Positions 22,987-33,492 of a stretch of 64,000 bases of DNA are shown piece after piece. The stretch's first letter is position 1, and every line of letters starts with the position of its first letter. This stretch comes from Melampsora larici-populina 98AG31. Taxonomy: Eukaryota; Basidiomycota; Pucciniomycetes; Pucciniales; Melampsoraceae. The notes beneath the pieces were generated by a model that saw nothing but the letters and a program-made list of their open reading frames with translations, was not told where the DNA came from and did not search any database. The stretch is from assembly GCF_000204055.1 (NCBI RefSeq), contig NW_006768772.1, positions 1,310,829-1,374,828 on the forward strand, given 5' to 3'. A program made the position numbers and the translations under genes.

Positions 22987-25589
22987 ATGCCGCCAAAAAG
23001 TATCAAGCCATCCAAAGCTTCGGAGCCTGTCTCTGGCAGTCGGGCTCTTCGTTCCTCAAGTCGTAATCTCACAAATACTCTAGCACGAATGAAGGATAAG
23101 GTATCACAAGTCAAAGCAGTGAAGCGAAAAAAAAGCCTTGTTTCAGAAACAGACCATTGTAAGATTCCCTTCCTATATACAACCATCTAGATTTTTTGTG
23201 TACCTTAATCTCTGTTCGCTTGGTTCCGTTCAGCTTCTAATGAAGACAGTCTTGAGCAACTCGAATCATCTACCGGAAAAAAAACAACCCGTGAAAAGCT
23301 ACTCGACATACTAGGCAGACGTGCCAACCCTAAAAAGCCCCGGGCTTCAAGAGCTCTGTCTGTACGGAACCCAAGACCGCGACATTCAAAGGAGGACACT
23401 GTTCAGATAATCAACCCACCCTCTGATCACAAGATTGACTACACCCGATTCAACAACAACCAGCTTATTGAGATGCTCAAGGATGTTGGACTAGATACCA
23501 GTGGGTTTGAGAGGGATGATCTTCTGAAAAGCTGCAATGCATACACGGAATTAAGTAAGATTAGAATTAAGTTCGAGGTCTTGATCTTAACTAACAACGA
23601 CTCTCATCCAGTCATCGCCCCCCCCTACCCCTCTCAGGACGAGGTTGGCCTAAATCCAGTACGTTCAAACATCAGCGACTCCTCATTTACGTTCACAGTG
23701 GCACCCAACAGAAATATGATTCCCGCAGGTCAGTTTGAGCCAAATATTGTATTGACAAATCTTTCATATTCGATCAACGGTTGACAAAGCTGTGTTTTTT
23801 TCAGGAACATCAAATAGGATTCTATCAGACAACACCAGCAAAAGTACACCTGGAGGTGACCAGTCCACCTCACTCCTACCGAGCCTCGAGCATTGCCGGT
23901 TTCTGTACCCTCGTCCACACCCAACCATATTGTCTAGCCCTTCATGTCCAAAGCCACCCAATACCAAGGGGAAGGCTAAAGCGAAGTCGCCAACCCCATC
24001 CAACTCTGATTGGAATCCACACGATGAAGATTTGAATGACTCCAACACTGAAAATGGCTGCATTAGTGATCTTGAGTCTACCCCCGCTTCCCCAACGAAT
24101 TTTCAAACACAAACCCCCCATAACACTCACCTACCCAAAGAAAACACTCAACATGGAAAGTAAGTCGATCCTACCTCTGGATAAAGTCTTCAACAACATT
24201 GACGTATCTGAGGAAACTTACTTTTGACAACCTTGTGGTTTATTATTGCCCAAATCCAACTTGCAAAGCTCTACCCCATCAGATATGCGTACTTTACACA
24301 TCCTACTGATTCAAACTAACAGAAAGGTGGATTCACTTGAAACCGAACTGGAAGCGTTGACTCATGTCGTGAACAAGTTGGTGAGAGCTTCGGGTGATAA
24401 CAGCAGTCCTCAATCAAAGAGGCGTGGCGGCCGAGTTGCAGTGGGTTGTTTGGCCCATACATTTCACAACTTATGCAACATTTATAGCTTCTGATGATGC
24501 GTGTTTTTTGAATCGGTAGGATCGTGTTCGGTTTCACATTGATACTCTCATAGGCCTTCCGGAGGGTTCAAAACTCCCAAGTCCAGACGATACAAACAAT
24601 TCACCCAAAGATCCTTTTGTAGCTGACGATCCCTGCTTCCCATACCAGAATGGACCGGGACACAAGAACGCCACTCCCCAGCAATTGCAAATTATGCAAA
24701 AAATGCTCGACACTGCGGGTATCTCAAGTTTCCGACCTGATTTCTCAAAGTCAGCATTGGCAATGGAAAACAAATCTCTCTGGAATCTCAGCTTGAAGAT
24801 TTTTCACAAGCTAGTTGATTGTGGTGAGTATAATGGAATAACAGTGGGCGGAAAACATGATTCCTTAATCCAGAAATGCCAGGATACCTATGCTCGGTCA
24901 CTTTCTAAGAGGTATGTTTATAATTTCATGCGTTCCCATTTCTTGGACTAACCTCCGATCCATCCGTCTGTCCTTAGATATCGCCTACAATCCTGGGATC
25001 CAACGCGATTAGAAAAATCACAGACTCGACGCCGACAAAGTGCCAGACTTCACACTGTGAGTGATTGTTTTTGAATTGCCAATTGTTCATTATTAAAAAC
25101 AGCTTTTGTAATTTTGTGACCACACCACAGTTACGAAGTTCGAGGGAAAAAGTAGTTTTATCAAAACCAGACAGACTCCTCAGGCTCTTGAAAATCGTGG
25201 AAAACACCTGCAGTGATGACGAAACGGATCCTGAGGAAAGCTGTGAAGAAAAAGGCAAAAAGGTTCGACCTTGCTTGGTCCGAACTCTCGAATGGCGCAG
25301 TGAAAAGTTAAGGTATATGTATATTCTTCTGGATGCATACATAGAGCGACAAAGAGCTAGTATCCCAAATTCTGTTGGAAAAGGTGCTGGTCGCCCTTCT
25401 CGCCCTCGAATTCGCCAAGATAATGCACCTCGTAGCAAATTACCAGCCCCATCAGGACTCTCTATTGACTGCTACTCTGCAGTGTGGCTCGAGCACATTC
25501 AATCTGAAGATCCGCTTGTATATAGCCAGCTGGAAGTTGACCCGGTGCCCGCCCTTGATAATCTTGTGAAAGTTTTGGAAGGGATGTAA
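22987..25589 (+). CDS. CACTA accessory protein 3 (688 aa), SAP-like and coiled-coil
   Basis: Eight exons: 22987-23158, 23234-23554, 23612-23728, 23805-24159, 24269-24440, 24520-24911, 24978-25056 and 25131-25589. Phases agree at each joint. It starts MPPKSIKPSKASEPVSG and is basic at the N-terminus. Near residues 135-160 it reads NNNQLIEMLKDVGLDTSGFERDDL, close to a SAP DNA-binding motif. A disordered Ser/Pro stretch follows, then a short coiled coil (IQTNRKVDSLETELEALTHVVNKLV). The C-terminal 350 residues look folded: IDTLIGLPEGSKLPSPDD, GISSFRPDFSKSALAMENKSLW, VRTLEWRSEKLRYMYILLD, YSAVWLEHIQSEDPLVYSQL. I do not know this domain. The gene is intact; its function in transposition is unproven. 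Confidence 0.65.
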
Positions 25590-25953
25590 GGTTGCAAAAC
25601 TGAGCAAGAGTATTTTTCTTTTATTTGTATTCTTCATCATATTGGTAGTTATTATGTAAAAGGAACTTGTTTTGTGTTTTTTTTGTCCATTTGGGTGCTG
25701 GTAATTCAATAAGCAATTTTTCACCTCGTACAGAATTGTTTATGCCTTCCAATATAGAACTATGGAACACAAGTCTTCCATTGGAAAACTAGAGTATAGA
25801 ATGTCAAAATGTTCAGACTTTGTTCATGCTCATAAGAATGTAGTGATTGGGAAAAGTCTGTGTAATCACTCCATGTTTGGCTTGATTCTTTCCAAAGTGT
25901 GACAGATATGTACAAATTGTTTTTATATCATCTTTGGTTTACTAATCACAGGG
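25590..25953. other. Right subterminal region of the CACTA element
   Basis: Noncoding stretch between the last accessory gene and the right TIR. It contains the 3' end signals of that gene. No strong repeat is seen by eye. Confidence 0.5.
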
Positions 25954-26031
25954 GTTCAGAAAATCAACAAGAATTTTCTATCTCAAAATAATTTTCTGAA
26001 CTCCATGGTAAATTTCTGATCTGGCGTAGTG
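25954..26031 (-). repeat. CACTA element right TIR
   Basis: Exact inverted copy of 13526-13603, ending GGCGTAGTG, followed by the TGA duplication. Confidence 0.9.
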
Positions 26032-26203
26032 TGAGGAGATGGGAGTGGTATCAAATACGGATAAGTGGAAAGAGTTCGCGTATGAGCAGAAATATTTAGG
26101 GATGATCTGGAACGGTATGGAAAAGACGGTCCGCCTACCTCAAGAGAAAATAGAGAAGCGCCTACGCCAGATAAACGAGTTTAGGAGAGAGAGAGAGCTG
26201 TGA

Positions 26204-26879
26204 ATTTCAAGGAGGCGGAGAAGATGGTCGGTCGTCTGTACCATATGACCTTGGTTTACCCACAACTTAGATGTCATTGCATGGCCCTGTACCATTGGAT
26301 GGCGGAATGGAAGCATAAGTTAACCAAACGTGACATTCTGGAGGAGATTCAGGAGGACTTAGACAGATGGGTATGGGTACTCACTGAGGCGGAACCTAGA
26401 AGACTGATACCAAGGAGAGAAGTGGTCAACATCGGCTGGGTCGGCGATGCCTCGTCGTCGTATGGGATAGGAGTTATTGTTGGAAAACGTTGGGCACGTT
26501 TCAGGCTTTGTTTCGGATGGGACAATCCAGAAGAGGATGGCTCCAGACGTGAAATTGCTTGGGCGGAGACAGTGGCCGTCCGCGTAGGGCTGATAATGGT
26601 GGAGCAATCGATGGAGGTGAGAGGAAGGGACTTCCTGGTACTGATGACGGAAGGCGCCATTAGAAACGGGAAGTCAAAGAACCGGTGGGTAAATCGGGAG
26701 TGGAAGGTGCTTCAGCGGGAGCTGTTACGGTTGAACTGCTGCGTAACACAGAGGAGGGTAAATTCGAGCGACAATGCCGCGGATAAGTTATCCAGGGGCC
26801 TAGATTCCTCGAAACAAGTCAGAGACATGGTAAGGGTCCAAGTTCCAATCGACCTGAGGCAGAGGGTGATCCAGGAGTG
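26204..26879 (+). pseudogene. DIRS-like RNase H region
   Basis: Continues the reverse transcriptase after the frameshift: NFKEAEKMVGRLYHMTLVYPQLRC, then IGWVGDASSSYGIGVIVG (first RNase H Asp, DAS), REIAWAETVAVRVGL (Glu) and VLMTEGAIRNGKSKNRWVNRE, where the usual second Asp seems replaced (TDG-like site reads TEG). The late Asp may be in NSSDNAADKLSRG, the usual N-x-x-A-D-x-x-S ending. It stops at 26877-26879. Fused RT-RNase H with this ending is standard for DIRS elements. Confidence 0.7.
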
Positions 26880-26935
26880 AGCTGGAGTCCACTGAACCGG
26901 TGAATTAGAATCCTCAAGCGAGAAGGAGACACACC

Positions 26936-28558
26936 ATGGAAGAAGCACCAAGACAAGAAGGTAGAAACTTACCGGGTCATTTCAAAAAGGCAAAGAACAC
27001 CTCAAAATCGATTGCAGGCAGGCACGCAGCGTTGAGCGGTTGGGCAGAAGGCACGCTAAAGGGTTACTCAAGTGGGATGTCGAAATTCATAGAGTTCAAG
27101 GAGAAGACGGCCAGCGGTTTTGACGAAGAAGTGCCAATTGAGGATGAGGATATTTACGAGTTCATAGCGTGGGCAGGAGAGTCGAAGATTGAGAAGGAGA
27201 ACGGGCCGAAGAGGGTGGTAGCGGCTGTGACAATTAAGAAGTATCTGGATGGAATCAGAGCCTGGCACATGGTCAAGCACACCTCAAGGCCGACGGCGGA
27301 CAAGGAGGTAGTAGCGCTCATGATGACGGCAACGAAGAGAAACGAAGAAGAGAAGGCATTAATAACAAACAAGAAGCCAATCATGATTGGTCAGCTCTTC
27401 AAATTCTTCAAGCATGCATATGGCAAGTCTGCAGAGCTGGACTTAGCTGCATCGGTGGCGGTGATCGCCTTCTGGGGGATGGCGCGGTTGGGAGAGCTCC
27501 TTCGAGGGAAAGCAAGCGATGGGGTGTTGTTGAGACGGCATGTGGAGTTCGGCGAAAGGGATGGAACACGATTCGCGAAGCTACACCTGAGAAAGGTGAA
27601 AACCGCGAGGGGAGGCGAGGTACAAGAGATACACCTTCAACAGCAGTTCAACGTGCTAGACCCGGTCAGCGCATTGGAGAGGGTGATGCTAGCAAATCGA
27701 GACGCAGACCGGGACAACTTACTGTTCACATGGGAAAGCAACTCCACAAAGGAGATACTCTCGAAGCCACGATTCTTGAAGTTATTAGTCCACTCTCTAA
27801 GTTCACTCTTCTTAGACATGAATTATATTCATACATGTTAAGTGATTTATATATCACATCTTTTACTCATGATTGATATATTTTATCACCATCCTTGCTC
27901 TTTCCTTGCCTCGAGGTGAGGAAAGAGCCAAATGGGAAAGCGCGCGAAGCGGGCTGTCGGATTGGTTTTCTCGAACCAAGATTATGGTTTGCCTGAACCA
28001 AATCTTTGGTTTTGATAACCAAGCGTTGATTTTTGAAACCAATCTCCTTAAGCTCGCCTTTCACTCTGATCGTAAGGATGGTATGTAGGGTGGGTGGGAC
28101 GGAAATTGAGATTAATTTGATAATTAATAAGAGAAACTTGAGATGGATTGAAGACTTTAAGTTTTGAGAAGAACTGTTGAAGGTGCGTCAAAACTGTAAG
28201 AGGGAATTGAACTTGGATAATTTCTCTTCCAGATTGTCGCTCTTTGAGCGTGACATGTGTATCCCACCTGTCACGATTCAGTTCACAAACCGTGGACACA
28301 TCCACCAAAGCGTGCCTTAATTGGTGTAATCAAAGGAGGCATGGGGAAAGGCTAGTTTAGGAACGTGGTCAGGGCATTTGTTCAGGGTTGGAGGAGCTCC
28401 AATACGGTACAATCTAGGAACGTTGATGAAAAGAATAGCCAGTCAGGGAAGGTGGAAGTCTCTAACGTATTTAAGATATTTGAAGACTTACACGGAGGAG
28501 GAAGTAGAGGAGACCAAAAGGTTCCTGAGGGCTTTGGACAAGAGGAGAAGGGATGATT
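26936..28558 (+). pseudogene. DIRS-like tyrosine recombinase, interrupted
   Basis: ATG 26936 opens MEEAPRQEGRNLPGHF. The core-binding part contains GWAEGTLKGYSSGMSKFIEF. The catalytic part has FWGMARLGELLRG (first Arg), a Lys-rich strand (LHLRKVKTARGGEVQEI) and stops being recombinase at FLKLL (27786). After an inserted stretch the reading resumes near 28330 as AWGKASLGTWSGHLFRVGG (H-x-x-R) and GRWKSLTYLRYLKTY with the catalytic Tyr, ending at 28558. All four key residues R, H, R and Y are present once the insertion is ignored. The enzyme would integrate circular cDNA without target duplication. Confidence 0.8.
27787..28322. mobile_element. Unclassified ~530-bp insertion in the recombinase gene
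   Basis: It separates FLKLL from AWGKASLG of the recombinase. Ends are uncertain; TA or TTA lies at both junctions. It contains a perfect-armed hairpin GCTCTTTCCT...AGGAAAGAGC (27897-27928) and then three or four adjacent small hairpins made of TTGGTT/AACCAA (27963-28045). No coding content. Confidence 0.5.
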
Positions 28559-29098
28559 GAAGCTGAAGCGCTGAGGAGGTTGAGAGGGAATGAAATGAAT
28601 AGAGAAGTGATGGTGAGGCATGTGATCGTCAATAGAATGGCTGTGCATGGCGCATATACAGAGAGTCCAAGATTGATTGGGGTAAGTGGCACAAGAGGCG
28701 CAAACCTTACCGGGTGATGGATAGCCGGAGCCTCGCCGTTTGGGGTGAGCCTAGGTGGCTAGGCGCCGAGCCCGGCTGCCAAGTTGAGGGGCCTGAGGCT
28801 CAGGGCAAACGGCGAGTAGCCGCGATTCCCGGGGGGGGTGTGGGACCGTTGGTGCGAGGCCACCTCGAGTAGCGTGGTTCAGAAGAACCAACTCGAGGCG
28901 GGGCTTCGCCACTCACCCAAACCCGACCCTTCTGTCTATCATAGCAAGAAGGGTCAATGGGGGGATTGCTCTGGCTCGAGAACTAGAGAGCAGAGCGTGA
29001 AACGTCTAAGGGTGGAGCTTTCACCCGTTAGACATCTAGACAGTGAGCTGAGACTCACCACACTCCACACTCCCGTAGCTGATAGAGGAGTGGGCAGA
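28559..29098. other. 3' noncoding end of the DIRS-like element
   Basis: GC-rich compared with its surroundings, with many short inverted repeats (for example AACCAACTCGAGG near the complement of CCACCTCGAG). It contains GGGGGTGTGGGA at 28834-28845, also present near the left end at 10724. This probably holds the terminal repeat structures of the element, which I could not fully resolve. Confidence 0.5.
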
Positions 29099-31377
29099 CA
29101 ACGGTGGTGAATATCTCTCAAACGAATTCAAGTACTACCTATCAGAAGCTGGTATAGAACATGATCCTGGACCACCCCATTCCCCTCAACTAAATGGTGT
29201 TTCCGAACGCACTAATTGCACTATCTGTAATCATATCAGATGCTCTTTATCCAGTTCTGGTCTGTCGAAGTCGTACTGGGTTGATGCCCTACGTTATTTA
29301 GCACACTCTCTAAACTCCATTCCCTGTAATACACCTGCAGGCTTTCTTTCTCCTTGCTCTCTTGTTTCTATCTCTCCTATAAGTTTATCCAAAAGTCATC
29401 CTTTCGGCTGTGAGGTCTACCACAAAATCCCAGAGGCTAATCGTAGAAAATTAGACCCAAAAGGAAGTAGATCTATTTTCCTTTCATACTTGACTGATGG
29501 GAATGGATACAACGTCTGGGATTTGACGCGCTCCAAACTTGTAAAAATCTGTGATGTTATCTTCAATCATGATGTTTTTCCAGCTCTTCAAAAATCTCCT
29601 TCAGTTAAACCTCTATCGCCTCAGGCCGAAATTCCATGGCCTGTCGAAGAAGCTTGTCTACCCTCTCTCAGACATAGGCACTTGTCAGAATCCATCCATA
29701 ATCCCTCTTGTCGCCCTCTTTCTCCGTCTAGCTTTCAACAACTAAACACTCCTCAAGTAAACCCATCTACACCAATTCAACCTTGCATTTTTTCTGTCTC
29801 AAAACCGTCTCCCTTTATTTCTCCTGTTCCTTCTAGTCTCTCTAAAAATGATTTCCCTCCTCTGAACACTGAACGCACGGTCACCTCACCTCCTCCCTCA
29901 CAACCTAGTCCACCTGTTAGTGTTGTACCCAGCCGTCAACCTTCAACCCCTCCTGTCCGCTCTCCTCCTAAGTCCAAGCAACCCTGCGTTAATCCTATCC
30001 CTTCTTCGCCTACTCCACCACCAGCTCCAGCTTTGCCTACTCCACGACCAGCTCCAGTTCCAAATTCTCCGTCACCAGCACCACCTCCTCGTCCCTCCAC
30101 AAGAGATCGTTCAGCACCCAAACGCCTTGGTAATTTTGTCAGCTCAACCAAACCTGTAGGAGAGGTTGTTGACGATACTCCAAAGACGTGGAAGCAGCTG
30201 TTACGTTCTCCTAACAAGGATCAGTGGCTAAAGGCTGCTGATGACGAATTCTCTTCTCTCATTGGCATGTCCACCTGGAAATTGGTTCCTAGGCCTCAGA
30301 AACGAAAGATCATTCAATCAAAATGGGTCTTCAAGATCAAACGACGAGTAGACAACACTATCCTCAAATTGAAAGCCCGGCTGGTTGCGATGGGGTACTC
30401 TCAGGTAGAAGGAGTCGACTACAATGAAGTCTTTGCTCCCACCACTCGTCTCGAAACTCTTCGTCTCGTTCTATCTCTCATGGCAACACGCCAGTGGAAG
30501 GGTTGTCAAGTAGATATCAAAACCGCATTCCTCAACGGTCATTTGGACGAACCAGTCTATATGAGTCAACCTCCTGGCTATGAGGACCCTCTCCATCCCG
30601 ACTGGGTTTGTGAAGTCACACGTTCAATCTACGGCCTCAAGCAGTCTCCACGTCAAATGAATAAGGAGCTACATGTTGTTCTCATCGCACTAGGACTCGT
30701 TCAATCCAAACACAATCCAACTCTTTACTTCAAATTAGATAACAATAAGCTCACTGGTCTCATCACTGTCCATGTGGACGACTTGTCCGTTATTGGTCCG
30801 GACAGTTTTGTCAACTCCTTTATTTCTCGACTATCTTCTCATTTCGACATCTCCTCTAATGAGGAGCTCCATCACTTTCTCTCACTGGATATTCGCCTGG
30901 ATCTCACCAGAAATCTTGTCTTCCTCAATCAAGCTCACTACATCAAAGAACTCGGTGAGAAATTTCTGTCTTCTGGTCACACCTCCACTCAGAATCCGAC
31001 GGATGCATCTTTCAAAGATCTTCTCCCTCGACAACCATCAGAAACTGTCTCACCTGGAAATGATCAAAGTCTAATTGGCGCTCTTCTTTGGGTAGCCCAA
31101 TGCACCCGTGCCGATATCTCCTTTGCGGTCAGCAGGCTCTCGCAATTTCTTTGGGATCCCTCCAAGGCTCACTGGAAAGCAGGGATACGTGTTCTTAACT
31201 ATCTTCTGACCACCTCCCATCTCTCACTCACTCTTGGAGGTGATGCATCTATCTCAGGATACTCTGATTCTGACTGGGCTGAGGACCGCCACGATCGACG
31301 ATCCACAAAGGGTTACTCTTATCGATGGGGTAGTGGTCCCATCTCCTGGAGATCCAGGAAACAAGCCACAGTCTCTC
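29099..31377 (+). pseudogene. Copia integrase C-terminus, reverse transcriptase and RNase H, second part
   Basis: Continues in frame from 10630. It opens with DNGGEYLSNEFKYY, then NGVSERTN with the third catalytic acid of the integrase. A long Pro/Ser linker (29700-30100) follows. The reverse transcriptase reads KTWKQLLRSPNKDQWLKAADDE, KWVFKIKRR, VDIKTAFLNGHLDEPVYM, SIYGLKQSPRQ and the catalytic ITVHVDDLSVIG. RNase H begins GYSDSDWAEDRHDRRSTKGY and is cut by the hAT insertion in KQATVS|LSSTEAEYK. No stop occurs in this 2.3 kb part. Confidence 0.9.
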
Positions 31378-33021
31378 CAACACCGCCGGCGCTCCGCTTC
31401 GCTTCTCTATAATTGCAAAATTTACGAGCGGAGCGTTTTGGCGCTATTATAAAGCGCCAATCGCTACACTATAATTTTGGAAGCGCTATGAGTTCTCAGA
31501 GCGGTGCGGCCTTTAAAATTGCTTCGCTCCGCTATGATGAAATCTCATGATGTTTAGCACCTAAAAGCGCAGTCCGGTAGGGGTTTTTTGCTTTAAGATG
31601 TGTTTAGCAGGGTGAGGGTATGACGGATGGAACAAGCAAAACAAAAGAACACACACAATTTATGTGCTGTTACAATTTATTCAACTTTGTAAAGAAATTG
31701 TCATACAAACAGATAGATATACTGTGAGTGGAAGGCAAGCTTATGGGACACAAGCATGAAATACTAACACACCAGCATACTTCAGGTGCTTCTCGCCAAG
31801 TTCACCTGGTGGGTTTTCATGTTGAGGGACAAGAGTAGACAAGAATGTATGTTTTTTACCCTGACCATATGAACCTGATGATAATAATCGACTCACATTC
31901 GGTTTATTTTCAATCGGTTCATTATCTTTACTTGGTACAATCGATCGATCGATCGATTAAATCAAGAAGAAAACCATGATTATCTTCAATGGATCTATGA
32001 AATATGGGATTCTGATTCAGGTGGATTTACCGGTCATCCTGATGTAGATTTAAGAATGGTATGTCACCTTCATCTTGGTTATCTCTCTGAAGGATTTGAC
32101 TAAAATTCCCTTTTCTTGATCGCTATAGCATAGTAATCCAGAGGAATCTCTGGACCAACCTTATATCGTTCATAGTTCTGCAGCTCTTCTATTACTTGCT
32201 TTACTCTCTACGCCTCAGTCGGATAACCCAAAGCCTACTAATCCTTACACTGCTTGGGACGTTCCTAAACTCTTGAAATTCATCGTTGATTGCCAACGAT
32301 CAAACGGAAGGTTCGTAAGCTTACATTTGTGTTCAACGTTCATTTCAATTAGATCACCTGAAACTTGATTTCGATCGTTTAGTTTTGGTCCATTTCCTAC
32401 TTCTACAGAACAAGATGTTAGATTTGTTTATTGCGCTACTGCAATCTGTGCGATCTGGAAAATCGATCCTAAAACGGTGATCGATGTTCAATCAACTGTA
32501 GATTTCTCAGTGTCTTGTAGGGTAAGTTTTCGAATCATGTCAATTTTTTAACCCTCATCACGGATTTCCAATATTGTATTTTTGAAAATCAGCGCTACAA
32601 TGGTGGATATGGCCAAGCCCCTTTTTTAAAATCTCAAGGGGAACAGCGTATTGTGTCTTAGTAATAGCATCTCTTAATTTGTTAAACAAACTTGATGATA
32701 GCCTTTCATCTGAAGACGCTTTAGAAACTGCCAGATCGTTAGTACATACATATGTACAAGCCTCAAGGGAATCTCACTGCATGTCTTGGGTTGCCATGAG
32801 GCGCCATGGCGCTAAGCGCTCGTAGGCGCTGCAACACCTCATAGCACAGCGGAATTCTGCTATAGACTGCGAACCTGAAAACCGCTATATGTGTGGGAGG
32901 TTTCGCCATAGCTATAGCCCGGCAAAAAAACCGCTGTGGGTTGAAACGGGTAGCGCGGGCGGAGCGCGCGCTCTGCTACCGCTCCGCTGCCGCTATCCCG
33001 GGCGGAGCGCCGGTGGTGTTG
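31378..33021. mobile_element. Non-autonomous hAT-like element carrying a host gene fragment (Pack-type)
   Basis: TIRs CAACACCGCCGGCGCTCCGC and CAACACCACCGGCGCTCCGC (complement of right end) are flanked by the 7-bp duplication GTCTCTC (31371-31377, 33022-33028). Removal restores the Copia reading KQATVSLSSTEAEYKALSD. Both arms (about 31378-31600 and 32790-33021) are rich in AGCGGAGCG words and closely resemble the two ends of the autonomous hAT at 55469-59966. The middle holds a fragment of a prenyltransferase gene. Confidence 0.85.
31940..32775 (+). pseudogene. Captured fragment of geranylgeranyltransferase-I beta subunit
   Basis: Four exon pieces with their introns still in place: to 32058 (DYLQWIYEIWDSDSGGFTG), 32129-32310 (YIVHSSAALLLLALLSTP, DVPKLLKFIVDCQRSNG), 32383-32521 (FGPFPTSTEQDVRFVYCATA) and 32593 onward (RYNGGYGQAPFLKSQG). 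GSFG, D-x-R-F-x-Y-C-A and YNGGYGQ are the repeat motifs of protein prenyltransferase beta subunits; the order fits the GGTase-I (Cdc43/PGGT1B) type. One base is missing near 32640, after which AYCVLVIASLNLLNKL follows in another frame. The N-terminus and the C-terminal half are absent. Retained introns show capture at the DNA level. It cannot make a working subunit. Confidence 0.75.
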
Positions 33022-33028
33022 GTCTCTC

Positions 33029-33364
33029 TCTCTCGAGTACGGAAGCAGAGTACAAGGCACTCTCAGATTCATGTCGCAAAGGACTCTGGCTTGGTAATCT
33101 CCTCGCCGAACTTAATCTTTGACCTCCGGCCGCTATTCCACTTCATGTCAATAACGAGGGTGCTGAAGCGCTCGCTAAGAATCCAACACATCACTCTTGA
33201 ACGAAGCACATTCACACACGTTACCACTTCATACGAGAATGTGTTGCTAATGATTCCATCTCAATACATCATGTAGCATCGAAGGACATGTTGGCAGATA
33301 TGTTAACCAAACCATTAGGACGTGTCCTGCTACAATCTCATCACGAGCGCTTTGGAATAGTCTA
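33029..33364 (+). pseudogene. Copia RNase H C-terminus
   Basis: After the hAT duplication the reading continues LSSTEAEYKALSDSCRKGLWLG, through a TGA (33120-33122), PPAAIPLHVNNEGAEALAKN, a second TGA (33198-33200) and TKHIHTRYHFIREC, then VASKDMLADMLTKPLG. Both stops sit where an Arg is expected (NLR, HSRTKH), so CGA to TGA is the likely change. These are the only disabling point mutations in the Copia frame. Confidence 0.85.
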
Positions 33365-33477
33365 AACTTCTCTCTATTTCTTACTTCATAATTTTCATTT
33401 TCTCTCTTTCATCATCTTATTTAACTATGTTGTGCTTTGTTCTTTCTGATTTTTTTTTCTTTTTCTTTCTGCATGTT

Positions 33478-33492
33478 GCACGGAAGGGGGGG
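33478..33492 (+). promoter_or_regulatory. Copia polypurine tract
   Basis: A purine run (GGAAGGGGGGG) directly precedes the 3' LTR, the usual site for plus-strand priming. Confidence 0.7.

Larger units (their letters stand above)
13526..26031. mobile_element. CACTA-terminated DNA transposon (12.5 kb) with four genes
   Basis: Both ends are an identical 78-bp TIR (13526-13603 and complement of 25954-26031) that begins CACTACGCCAGATCAG. It is flanked by a perfect 3-bp duplication TGA (13523-13525, 26032-26034). These are the hallmarks of the CACTA/EnSpm supergroup. It carries two - strand genes (transposase and a 278-residue protein) and two + strand genes (445 and 688 residues). All four are open with consistent splice sites, in contrast to the decayed elements around it. 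It is the innermost layer of the nest and so the youngest. Confidence 0.92.
13041..26203 (+). pseudogene. DIRS-like reverse transcriptase, split by the CACTA element
   Basis: The upstream part (about 13041-13525) reads LRLINDLSFPQNDRKVKSVN, GIYDWAHAYRQIP and the catalytic FRWVDDTLF. After removal of 13526-26031 it continues in frame from MTDVVKLG into EEMGVVSNTDKWKEF, then YLGMIWNGMEKTVRLPQEK, the usual end of a DIRS reverse transcriptase. It stops at a TGA (26201-26203) just after a GA-dinucleotide run (GGAGAGAGAGAGAGC); the next frame reads straight on as NFKEAEKMVGRLYH. A slip in the GA run is the simplest cause. Confidence 0.75.
10631..29098 (+). mobile_element. Tyrosine-recombinase (DIRS/Ngaro-like) retroelement in the Copia integrase
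   Basis: Excising 10631-29098 restores the Copia reading LRIDNGGEY, with a 2-base (GA) ambiguity at the joint and no longer target duplication. Content in order: gag-like ORF1, reverse transcriptase with WVDD, RNase H region, tyrosine recombinase. That content and the lack of LTRs and TSD define a DIRS-order element. I find no methyltransferase ORF, so Ngaro-like is possible. The word GGGGGTGTGGGA near both ends (10724-10735, 28834-28845) may belong to split direct repeats. The element is interrupted by the CACTA transposon (13526-26031) and by a ~530-bp insertion in the recombinase. Confidence 0.8.

Noticed and set aside
31945..31962. GATC-rich run at the start of the captured prenyltransferase fragment as a regulatory site
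   Set aside because: It is a short simple repeat (CGAT)n within a dead fragment with no further signal.
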